The position numbers were made by a program, and so were the translations under genes. A DNA stretch of 51,030 bases from Flavobacterium hydatis (lineage in GTDB: Bacteria > Bacteroidota > Bacteroidia > Flavobacteriales > Flavobacteriaceae), in assembly GCF_000737695.1 (NCBI RefSeq), contig NZ_JPRM01000054.1, forward strand, positions 1 through 51,030, given 5' to 3'. Under the pieces are notes generated by a model. The model did not search any database and had not been told where the DNA came from. It worked only from the letters and a program-made list of their open reading frames with translations. The stretch's first letter is position 1. The number at the start of each line of letters is the position of its first letter. Shown one piece after another: positions 44,145-51,030 of the stretch.

Positions 44145-44152
44145 TAGTTTTG
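44145..44152 (+). promoter_or_regulatory. -7 box TAGTTTTG of the prolyl peptidase promoter
   Basis: TAGTTTTG matches the Bacteroidetes -7 consensus TAnnTTTG and lies 38 bases before the ATG at 44190. No clear -33 TTG is seen at the right distance. Confidence 0.45.
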
Positions 44153-44189
44153 AAGACTATATTTTTATAAAAAAATCAATTTAAAAATA

Positions 44190-45482
44190 ATGAAAAAGTT
44201 AAAACACATTTTATTACTTCTGGTTGTTTCCTTTACTTCATACTTGAGTTTTGCTCAAACTGAAACTGCCGTTAAAACCAATTTAGAAAATAAACTATCA
44301 CAATTATTTCCCGGTGTTGAGATTACCAAAATGAAGGATTTAGAAGGATTTACAGAATCGTATCAATTGGTACTTAATGAACCTTTGGATCATAAAAATC
44401 CTAAGAAAGGAACTTTTAAACATTACATCTATTTATCGCATTTAGGTTTTAATAGTCCAATGGTTATCGAAACCGAAGGATATGCAGCTAGATATACTAA
44501 AACCGAATTAAGTTCTTTATTAAATGCGAATCAGGTTATTGTAGAATATCGTTTTTACGGAAAATCCAGACCAAACCCAGTTCCTTGGGAATATCTTACA
44601 AATGATCAGGCTATTGCCGATTATCATAATATAGTTACTAAACTAAAACAATTATATACAGGAAAATGGATCTCGACAGGAATTAGCAAAGGCGGAGAAA
44701 CTACCTTAATATATAAGTCGAAATACCCAAAAGATGTAGATGTAGCTGTTCCTTATGTAGCACCATTAATTAATACACAGGAAGACCCAAGAATACAACA
44801 ACATCTTGCAAGCGTAGGTACAGCAGAATGTCGTGAGAAAATAACTGAATTTCAGCGTGCATTACTCGAAAACAGAACTGCTCTTCTTAACGAAATAAAA
44901 CTATATGCAAAGGAAAAAGAAATGACCTTTACAGAAGTTTCGATAGATGAGGCTTTAGAATACGCTGCTCTGGAATTTCCTTTTTCTTTCTGGCAATGGG
45001 GAGGAAAATGTGAAGATATTCCGAGTAAAAATGCGCCATCAAAAGAATTATTTGATTACATGAATAAAATCGTCGGAATTAGTTTTTACTGCGATAAAAC
45101 CTTCTACGATTTATTGCCGTCATATTACCAACACATGAACGAATTAGGTTATTATGGTTTTGATTTCGGACCAGTAAAAGATTTATTGACTGCAGTAAAA
45201 AGCACTTCAAATAATCGATTTGCACCAAAAGATGTTCAGATAACTTATAACCCAAAATACATCCAGAAAGTTAGAGAATACGTAGAAAATAAAGGATCAA
45301 AAATACTTTATATATATGGAGGTTATGATACTTGGGGAGCTTGTGCTCCTACTCCAAACCCTAGTCTTGATGCACTAAAAATGGTTAATCCGGGAGGAAG
45401 CCATGCGACAAGAATAAAAAACTTCTCGAAAGAAGATCAGGAGAAAATAATGAAGACTTTAGATAAGTGGTTAGCTAAATAG
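44190..45482 (+). CDS. Secreted prolyl tri/tetrapeptidyl aminopeptidase (S37/S28-like)
   Basis: The 430-residue serine peptidase has a signal peptide (ending SYLSFAQ). VEYRFYGKSRPNP, then GKWISTGISKGGETTLIY with the nucleophile Ser in GISKGG, then DVAVPYVAPL follow the pattern of the PS-10 (S37) family, related to S28. Enzymes of this type remove tri- or tetrapeptides after Pro, which suits Gly-Pro-Hyp repeats. Candidate Asp and His are in GGYDTWGACAP and PGGSHATRI near the C-terminus. It is divergent from the 3-hydroxyproline genes, so it probably shares their regulation. Confidence 0.8.
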   Translation: MKKLKHILLLLVVSFTSYLSFAQTETAVKTNLENKLSQLFPGVEITKMKDLEGFTESYQLVLNEPLDHKNPKKGTFKHYIYLSHLGFNSPMVIETEGYAARYTKTELSSLLNANQVIVEYRFYGKSRPNPVPWEYLTNDQAIADYHNIVTKLKQLYTGKWISTGISKGGETTLIYKSKYPKDVDVAVPYVAPLINTQEDPRIQQHLASVGTAECREKITEFQRALLENRTALLNEIKLYAKEKEMTFTEVSIDEALEYAALEFPFSFWQWGGKCEDIPSKNAPSKELFDYMNKIVGISFYCDKTFYDLLPSYYQHMNELGYYGFDFGPVKDLLTAVKSTSNNRFAPKDVQITYNPKYIQKVREYVENKGSKILYIYGGYDTWGACAPTPNPSLDALKMVNPGGSHATRIKNFSKEDQEKIMKTLDKWLAK

Positions 45483-45503
45483 AGGTATAAAAAAAGAGAA
45501 ATG

Positions 45504-45592
45504 ATTTTACCGCAAAGAGCACCAAGATTTACGCAAAGTTCGCAAAGCTTTGTGAACTCTGCGATTTTTCCTTGCGGTCTTTGCGGTAAAAT
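45504..45592. repeat. 89-bp inverted repeat with 15-bp perfect arms
   Basis: ATTTTACCGCAAAGA pairs with TCTTTGCGGTAAAAT; inner stretches such as CGCAAAG and CTTTGTG add more pairing. It lies between the convergent prolyl peptidase and TonB receptor genes and may serve as a terminator for both. Short CGCAAAG phrases relate it to the repeats at 41530-41780. Confidence 0.8.
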
Positions 45593-45655
45593 TTTATTTT
45601 TAATGTAATCAAAATTCATTTATCTGTTACATTTTCTTCTGTAAAGCCTAAATAT

Positions 45656-47812
45656 CTAAAATACAAAACCAAGATTAAGACGAATATTTTGAGGTGTTCC
45701 AGTAAATAACGATGTTGTACCATACGCTCCTGGAAAATACAATTTGTCTGTGATATTATTGGCTGTTACACCAACAATATAATTCTTGTATCTATAATTT
45801 GCCGACATATCTATATAAGAATAAGCAGGTAATAAAAGAGAATCATCTCGGTAACTACCTCCCAAAGTATTTCCTTGAAATCTAATTCCTGCACCAAGTT
45901 TCAGATTTTTTAAGATAGTCTCTGTAAAATTATATTCCACCCAAACATTACCTACATATTTAGGAGCATTTAATGGTCTGTCACCCACATTTCCGATGGA
46001 TGTTTTAGAAAGATATTTCACTTCATTATAAGAATAACTTCCTATAACCGACCAGTTTTGCGTTATAATACCTTGTACAGAAACTTCGATTCCTTTACTA
46101 TTTAAACCCGGAATTGCAATTCTTCTTTTCTTATTTGGATCACTCGGATCGGCTACAAGAATATTCACATAATCAATATCATATAATGCCAATGTAGTAC
46201 TTAGTCTATTCGAGAAAAAGTCACCTTTATACCCTACTTCATATTGTTTTCCTTTTTTTGGAGGAAATGGTCCGCCTGCACCAACATTATTATTATTTTG
46301 TGGCTCAAATGATTCTGTGTAAGAAGCATAAAGAGCTATGTTCTTTTTAAGTTCATAAACCAATCCTACACGCGGAATCCATGCATTAGCATCCGAAGTT
46401 ATTTCTACTCCCGTAGCATCAAGTTCGTCTACAGGTTTCTGTTTATATCGATATTCATTATACCGCACTGCCAAGTTTAATTTCCATTTTTCTCCTATCG
46501 AAATTTGATCTTGAATAAAACCTGCATAATTATTAGTAACCTTCGTATTATTATCCATTCCCTCATCTCCCAATGGTACATTTGGATCATTAATAACAAT
46601 CGCGTCTTGCGAATAATCAGGATTATCAATACTTAACGACGGATATACTTTGCTAACATATAGGTTTTTCAAAACACGATCCTGAATAATATCAGCACCA
46701 ACAATCAGTTCATGCGAAATAAACTTAGACGTTTTAAAATTGTATTTTAAAAACGCCGTATTAGCGATCCATTGCGTATTAAATTTCCATGTAGTTCCTT
46801 CTCTCGGAATACTGTCTTGTGTAGCATTTAGTGGTCCAAATCCATAAACGTCTAGCATATCTAGATTTCTTCTTACATAACGGCTCATTAATGCAAAACT
46901 AAGTTTATCATTAAATTTATGCTTAAAAGTTAACGAAGCCGATGAGTTTTTATCTTTCCCAAACGACGGACTTCCCTGAGTGGTAAAATTTGGATCTACA
47001 TTGTCAAAATCATAACTTCCATCGGCTTTTTTCTTGATATAAGTACCTCTGTCATATTGAAAACGTGAATTCATCGTTAGATACGTATAATCAACATTTA
47101 ATGATGTATTCTCCGAGAAATCATATTGTAAAGTAGGTGTAATAAGAAGGTTTTTCATGTACTGAAAGTTCCTATAACTATCACTGTTCTCACCTCCTAC
47201 AACCAATCTGTATTTTAGTTTTTTATCTTTTGTTAATGGCCCAGTTGCATCGGCAAATCCCGTAAATAAATTCCAACTTCCGGTGGTAAAATTAACCTCG
47301 TATCTTGCTTTATCAAGTGGCTGTTTTGTTGTTAAATTAATAACTCCTCCTGGGTTTCCTACGGCATACATTACCGAGGCAGGCCCTCGCATTATCTCTA
47401 CCTGATCAAGATTATATAGCAATACCTTCTGGCTATAATGATATAAAGTACCTTTCATTCCGTTGGTCAATAAATAAGCATCCCCATAATTATTAAAACC
47501 TCTCATAGAAAAAGAACTATAAGGTGTTGTATTGGCAACTCCTACCATATTTCTTGAAACTTCATTAAGATTTAATCCACCTTGATCTTTCCAAATATCC
47601 TTGGAGATTACCTGAATAGATTGTGGTATATCAATAAGTTTTGTAGCTGTACGCGTTGCAATAGAAGAGATTGTGTCGTTATACCTTTTTTCCTTTTTTC
47701 CGTAAATGGTAATATTGTCTAGTTCTTCCGTTTTGGCGTTGTCTTTTGGAGTTTTATGCTGAGCAAAGACAACTTGCCCAATTATTAAAAGGGCAAAAAG
47801 TGATTTTTTCAT
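45656..47812 (-). CDS. TonB-dependent siderophore-type receptor
   Basis: The 718-residue outer-membrane protein has a signal peptide (ending VVFAQ), a plug domain (IDIPQSIQVISKDIWKDQGG, FSMRGFNNYGDAYLLTNGM, VEIMRGPASVMYAVGNPGGV) and a barrel ending in Phe (RLNLGFVF). The plug wording DIPQSIQV and PASVMYAVGNPGG is typical of ferric-siderophore receptors such as FhuE/FoxA. Unlike the SusC protein it has no carboxypeptidase-like domain and no SusD partner. A small Cys-motif protein is encoded just upstream on the same strand. Confidence 0.92.
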   Translation of the reverse strand: MKKSLFALLIIGQVVFAQHKTPKDNAKTEELDNITIYGKKEKRYNDTISSIATRTATKLIDIPQSIQVISKDIWKDQGGLNLNEVSRNMVGVANTTPYSSFSMRGFNNYGDAYLLTNGMKGTLYHYSQKVLLYNLDQVEIMRGPASVMYAVGNPGGVINLTTKQPLDKARYEVNFTTGSWNLFTGFADATGPLTKDKKLKYRLVVGGENSDSYRNFQYMKNLLITPTLQYDFSENTSLNVDYTYLTMNSRFQYDRGTYIKKKADGSYDFDNVDPNFTTQGSPSFGKDKNSSASLTFKHKFNDKLSFALMSRYVRRNLDMLDVYGFGPLNATQDSIPREGTTWKFNTQWIANTAFLKYNFKTSKFISHELIVGADIIQDRVLKNLYVSKVYPSLSIDNPDYSQDAIVINDPNVPLGDEGMDNNTKVTNNYAGFIQDQISIGEKWKLNLAVRYNEYRYKQKPVDELDATGVEITSDANAWIPRVGLVYELKKNIALYASYTESFEPQNNNNVGAGGPFPPKKGKQYEVGYKGDFFSNRLSTTLALYDIDYVNILVADPSDPNKKRRIAIPGLNSKGIEVSVQGIITQNWSVIGSYSYNEVKYLSKTSIGNVGDRPLNAPKYVGNVWVEYNFTETILKNLKLGAGIRFQGNTLGGSYRDDSLLLPAYSYIDMSANYRYKNYIVGVTANNITDKLYFPGAYGTTSLFTGTPQNIRLNLGFVF

Positions 47813-47907
47813 TTAGATTTGTATAAATTTTAATTAATAACAAGTATTCCATTGGCAAAAAGCCATGAAAATTTATTTCAACACTGATTGAAAATTGAAA
47901 TTAGATT

Positions 47908-48246
47908 TTATACAAAATAAGCTGGAGGACGAAACGTTGTTATAGAAACCGAGATTGGTTTCTTTGTAAAATGAAAGAAAGAAGCTAAATGATTTTCTTT
48001 ATAATTGCTATTAAAGATATCATCGCTACTAAAATTTTGAATGTAAACAAGTTCTTGCTTTTCTTTTAGATGGTTCTGCATCTCTTTTTCATTAGCATCA
48101 AGCTTTAATAAATTCTTTTTAAGCTGACATCTTCCGTTACAAGAATTGAATTCTACTTTTCTCTGAACACAAATAGTTTTAGCAATTTTGTCTTGGTTTA
48201 TTTTAAACATTGCATAAACCACTACATTCCCAAAAGAAGGAAACAT
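47908..48246 (-). CDS. Small membrane-anchored Cys-motif protein beside TonB receptor
   Basis: This protein of 112 residues or more contains ICVQRKVEFNSCNGRCQLKK, a C-x(10)-C-x3-C pattern that I recall in small Bacteroidetes proteins encoded next to metal or siderophore receptors. A metal-related role is possible. The ATG at 48246 cuts the hydrophobic start short: the frame stays open upstream and would add QFFIILLSSIL, with a CTG at 48285 as a candidate start, giving a proper membrane segment or signal. The gene is 95 bases before the receptor and probably co-transcribed. Function unknown. Confidence 0.65.
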   Translation of the reverse strand: MFPSFGNVVVYAMFKINQDKIAKTICVQRKVEFNSCNGRCQLKKNLLKLDANEKEMQNHLKEKQELVYIQNFSSDDIFNSNYKENHLASFFHFTKKPISVSITTFRPPAYFV

Positions 48247-48488
48247 AAGTATAGATGAAAGTAATATGATGAAAAACTGCTTCAGACTTGTTTATTTTCA
48301 GCAAAAGTAACTCATATAACCCAAAAATCAATTATGTCCAAAATTTTTCTTGTAACCATCAAAGATGTTTTTAATACAATATCGAGATAAATTCCTGTAT
48401 CTAATAGCGGAGTAAACTAAAATAATCATACTTTTTTTAATAAAATTCGATTAAAAATATTTAAATTTATGTACTAAAATCTTAATCT

Positions 48489-48923
48489 ATGAAAAACTAC
48501 GTACTACTTTTCGTTTCTGTTTTAACACTATCATTTAACTCATGTACAACGATGAAAGACACCACAAAAACTGCTGATCTTTACAATACATCTTGGGAAC
48601 TAGAATATATTTCTGGACCACGTATAGCGTTTGAAGGTTTATATCCTGATAAAAAACCGTTCATTAAATTTGATGAAGCAACTAAACAAGTATCTGGAAA
48701 TGCAGGATGTAATGGATATAGTGCTCCATATACATTAAAAGGAAAAACACTAACGTTTGGCGAACAAGGCCCAACTACTATGATGTTTTGTGAAGGTGGC
48801 GGAGAGCAAACTTTCTTGCAAATGATTAAAAAAATAAATGCTTACTCTATTGATAAAGACGGGAAACTTAATTTATTACTAAATGATGTCCCAATGATGA
48901 GATTTAAAAAAGTAACTAAATAG
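48489..48923 (+). CDS. META-domain (HslJ-like) lipoprotein
   Basis: The 144-residue product has a lipoprotein signal (lipobox FNSC at Cys19) and a META domain: TSWELEYISG, GNAGCNGYSAPYTLKGKTL and MMFCEGGGEQTFLQ. The domain is common in heat-shock-related or envelope lipoproteins such as HslJ; the molecular role is not known. It stands alone, with repeats after its stop. Confidence 0.85.
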   Translation: MKNYVLLFVSVLTLSFNSCTTMKDTTKTADLYNTSWELEYISGPRIAFEGLYPDKKPFIKFDEATKQVSGNAGCNGYSAPYTLKGKTLTFGEQGPTTMMFCEGGGEQTFLQMIKKINAYSIDKDGKLNLLLNDVPMMRFKKVTK

Positions 48924-48928
48924 TTTTT

Positions 48929-48972
48929 TTAAAGGTTCTGAGGTGCTAAGGCTCTAAGAGTCTAAGTTCTTT
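48929..48972. repeat. GGTTCTGAGGTGCTAAGG-type intergenic repeat
   Basis: The sequence GGTTCTGAGGTGCTAAGG with CTAAGAGTCTAAG after it is the reverse complement type of the repeats at 41945-41997 and 50398-50435. It follows the META gene directly. Confidence 0.55.
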
Positions 48973-49093
48973 ATCTGTAAAATAACTCCAATATTGTATC
49001 ATTTACAGAAATGACAATATTGGAGAATATTTGCAGTTTTTTTAGCTATTGAGAGTATATACTATCCTGAAATTTTAGTACTCAAACTGAATA

Positions 49094-49447
49094 CTATTTC
49101 TCCATTATTCTCTGGCGATGTTTAATTCCCCAATCTGCGATTACTTTAGTCACATCTTTTAGCGTTGCGCCGTATTCGGTAATTTCATATTCTACCATTA
49201 TAGGCTGAGTGCTTAAGACAGTTCTGGTTACAAGAAGATTTGCTTCTAACTCTTTCAAATCTCTGCTAAGCATCTTACCTGATATTCCTGTAATCTCTTT
49301 TAGCAAGTCTGAGTAGCGCATTTTTTTACTACATAAACAAGCAATAATAGATATTTTCCATTTGCCGTTTAGTATATCTACTACATCTTGAATGGCCATT
49401 ACTGTGCCATGACACTGTTTTAATCTAATATCATTTTCTGTTTCCAT
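49094..49447 (-). CDS. HxlR-family transcriptional regulator
   Basis: The 117-residue winged-helix protein has the HxlR pattern (VVDILNGKWKISIIACL, MRYSDLLKEITGISGKMLSR, LKELEANLLVTRTV, YEITEYGATL). Cys12 just before the first helix matches the position of the redox-sensing Cys of YodB/HypR-type members, so it may sense quinones or thiol stress. It is divergent from a nitroreductase gene, a typical target, across 110 bases that hold five GTTAC/GTAAC half-sites. Confidence 0.9.
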   Translation of the reverse strand: METENDIRLKQCHGTVMAIQDVVDILNGKWKISIIACLCSKKMRYSDLLKEITGISGKMLSRDLKELEANLLVTRTVLSTQPIMVEYEITEYGATLKDVTKVIADWGIKHRQRIMEK

Positions 49448-49452
49448 ACCAT

Positions 49453-49510
49453 GTTACTTGGTTACTCATTTGTCACTATTACTTTCCGTTACAAAGTTAC
49501 CAAAAGTAAC
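49453..49510. promoter_or_regulatory. Cluster of GTTAC half-sites, likely HxlR operator
   Basis: GTTAC occurs at 49453, 49461, 49488 and 49496 as two direct pairs with eight-base spacing, and GTAAC at 49506 completes the inverted repeat GTTACCAAAAGTAAC (49496-49510). The cluster lies between the HxlR gene and the nitroreductase promoter and suits binding by a dimeric winged-helix repressor. Confidence 0.6.
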
Positions 49511-49521
49511 AAGCTTTTATA

Positions 49522-49529
49522 TACATTTG
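49522..49529 (+). promoter_or_regulatory. -7 box TACATTTG of the nitroreductase promoter
   Basis: TACATTTG fits TAnnTTTG and lies 28 bases before the ATG, inside a perfect palindrome TATATACATTTGTATATA. The GTTAC cluster is directly upstream, where a bound repressor would block RNA polymerase. Confidence 0.6.
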
Positions 49530-49557
49530 TATATACAAATTAAAAACAGTAATAAAA

Positions 49558-50190
49558 ATGAATTTAATAGACACATTAAAGTGGCGATATGCTACTAAAA
49601 AGATGAACGGTAATAAAGTACCGCAAGAAAAATTAGATTATATACTTGAAGCTGCAAGACTTGCTCCTTCTTCTTCTGGATTACAACCTTATAAAATTTT
49701 TGTAATTAGTAATCCTGAGTTATTAGAAAAAATTAAAGCTATTGCCTGGAACCAAAGTCAGGTTACAGATTGTTCTCATTTATTAGTTTTTGCCGCTTGG
49801 GATGGTTATTCTCTAGATAGAATTACAGCAGTATTTGATAAAACTCTTGCAGAAAGAGGATTGCCAGCTGACACAATGGATGATTACAAGAAAACACTTT
49901 GGGGACTTTACGAACCTCTTTCTACAGAATGGCATGCAAATCATGCAGCGCGTCAGGCTTATATCTCTATGGGAGTGGCAATTGTAGCTGCCGCAGAACA
50001 AAAAGTAGATGCTACACCAATGGAAGGTTTTGTTCCTGCAGAAATGGATAAACTTTTAGGTTTAGAAGAGCAAGGTTTAAAAAGCGTATTAATGTTACCT
50101 CTTGGTTACAGAGATGAAGCTAACGACTGGTTGGTGAACATGAAAAAAGTTAGAACTCCAAAAGAAGAATTTATCACAGAAATTAAATAA
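49558..50190 (+). CDS. Nitroreductase-family NAD(P)H oxidoreductase
   Basis: The 210-residue flavoprotein begins MNLIDTLKWRYATKKMNG and has the family motifs ARLAPSSSGLQPYKIFVI (FMN and substrate contact) and a C-terminal LPLGYRDEANDW. It is of the NfsB/YodC type, which reduces quinones and nitroaromatics with two electrons. The divergent HxlR gene and the half-site cluster suggest induction by electrophiles or quinones. Confidence 0.92.
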   Translation: MNLIDTLKWRYATKKMNGNKVPQEKLDYILEAARLAPSSSGLQPYKIFVISNPELLEKIKAIAWNQSQVTDCSHLLVFAAWDGYSLDRITAVFDKTLAERGLPADTMDDYKKTLWGLYEPLSTEWHANHAARQAYISMGVAIVAAAEQKVDATPMEGFVPAEMDKLLGLEEQGLKSVLMLPLGYRDEANDWLVNMKKVRTPKEEFITEIK

Positions 50191-50310
50191 AAAAAGGTGC
50201 TGAGATTCAGATTATCAAAGGCTCTAAGGTCTGTATGCAATATTGACTAGCTTTTATTTTCAATAAAGATATCTTAAAATCTAGATTAGATAATTATCCG
50301 TAAAATTCAT

Positions 50311-50356
50311 AAAGGCTTAAATAGATTCAAAACTTTGTGAATCTATTTAAGCCTTT
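50311..50356. repeat. Perfect 19-bp stem hairpin
   Basis: AAAGGCTTAAATAGATTCA pairs without mismatch with its complement at 50338-50356 around an eight-base loop (AAACTTTG). It lies between the convergent nitroreductase and lipoprotein genes, 120 bases after the first stop and 85 before the second. It may terminate transcription in both directions or belong to the nearby repeats, which include a CCTTTGCTACTCTGAACC stretch near 50400. Confidence 0.8.
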
Positions 50357-50441
50357 AAATCTGTGGCAGAATAAAAATTAAACACAAAGTTTTCATCCTT
50401 TGAACCTTTGCTACTCTGAACCTTTGTACCTCAAAAAAAAC

Positions 50442-50900
50442 TTATTTTTTTATCTCTTGAAATATAAATTCTGCATCGGTATAACTTACAGGAATGTCTG
50501 GAGCAAAACAAGGCAAACCAAGATATGTGGTTATGACACCCTTTCCTAAAATTAATTTATTGTCTTTTTTTAATAACGAAATCGGAACTCTTTTTAAGTC
50601 GCCTCCATAAGTTCTGCAATAAAATTCCCCAAGATAAACATCCTTTTTGATGTTACCTTTTATACTTCCAGAATCTTTCGTTGTTTCTCCGTACTTTATT
50701 TCATATTGACCATAAAATCGGTCTTTATTAATCACAATTGATAAAACAGCAGTGTCTTTATTGGTACTTATTGCTTGATAAACAACTTGCTTTTCTATAA
50801 CTTTCTTTTCTTTTTGGTTACAACCAATTAACAATAAAACTATCCCAAATAAAGCAATTGATTGGGCTACTACATACCTTTTTATCTTTTTCAAATACAT
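50442..50900 (-). CDS. Lipoprotein of unknown function
   Basis: I prefer the start at MYLKKIKRYVVAQSI; an ATG at 50924 would add eight residues. The hydrophobic segment ends in the lipobox LIGC, so it is a lipoprotein of about 150 residues. The mature part (STNKDTAVLSIVINKDRFY, GEFYCRTYGGDLKRVPISLL) is beta-rich and matches no family I know. The 100 bases from 50925 to the window end hold nothing I can name beyond its likely promoter. Confidence 0.65.
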   Translation of the reverse strand: MYLKKIKRYVVAQSIALFGIVLLLIGCNQKEKKVIEKQVVYQAISTNKDTAVLSIVINKDRFYGQYEIKYGETTKDSGSIKGNIKKDVYLGEFYCRTYGGDLKRVPISLLKKDNKLILGKGVITTYLGLPCFAPDIPVSYTDAEFIFQEIKK

Positions 50901-51030
50901 ATTTTGATTATTTCGTTCCCTCAAAAATAAGAAATAGTTAATAAGTTCAGTTATTTATTTTTAAAATTATAAACATCTTGAAAATCATAAAGCTATATAA
51001 ACATTAACGTTTTTTATGGAGAGTAAAGAC

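Overview
The window looks like a piece of chromosome from a Flavobacterium-type Bacteroidetes. The DNA is AT-rich and carries a SusC/SusD pair, a type IX secretion sorting tail, TAnnTTTG-type promoter boxes, many lipoproteins with a short lipobox, and the dispersed palindromic repeats familiar from flavobacterial intergenic regions. I see no rRNA, CRISPR array, prophage or intact insertion sequence. One tRNA is present, an initiator tRNA-fMet.

Layout. (1) 1-2000: a membrane histidine kinase and a single-domain response regulator. (2) 2506-5065: a tight three-gene operon with two mutually similar proteins carrying an AlkB-like Fe(II)/2-oxoglutarate oxygenase metal motif, followed by a short endonuclease V. 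It lies between two inverted copies of the same terminator hairpin. (3) 5300-9107: tRNA pseudouridine synthase TruC, a patch of small membrane, secreted and lipoprotein genes with two decayed copies of one coding tail, then tRNA-fMet. (4) 9330-18382: outer-membrane porin, periplasmic asparaginase, aspartase and Dcu antiporter on the minus strand, divergent from a succinate dehydrogenase/fumarate reductase CAB operon. Together these take asparagine to aspartate, fumarate and succinate. Two perfect 14-bp palindromes 32 bp apart sit just upstream of the porin. (5) 18730-21093: a large MscS-family channel.

(6) 21130-45482 is the most striking part: what looks like one locus for using collagen or gelatin. 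An AraC regulator is divergent from the full trans-4-hydroxyproline route (epimerase, FAD oxidase, deaminase, 2-oxoglutarate semialdehyde dehydrogenase) and an aminopeptidase P. A SusC/SusD importer and a 1320-residue secreted M43 metalloprotease with a sorting tail follow. After two unrelated small genes comes a second block: an M24 Xaa-Pro peptidase, a proline-racemase-family protein whose second catalytic Cys is Thr (the mark of trans-3-hydroxyproline dehydratase), a pyrroline-2-carboxylate reductase-like protein and a secreted S37/S28-type prolyl peptidase. The locus could therefore cut collagen, import the peptides, release imino acids and degrade both hydroxyproline isomers.

(7) 45656-50924: a TonB-dependent siderophore-type receptor with a small Cys-motif protein, a META-domain lipoprotein, an HxlR regulator divergent from a nitroreductase, and a lipoprotein of unknown role. 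The gaps from 38 kb on are full of repeats.
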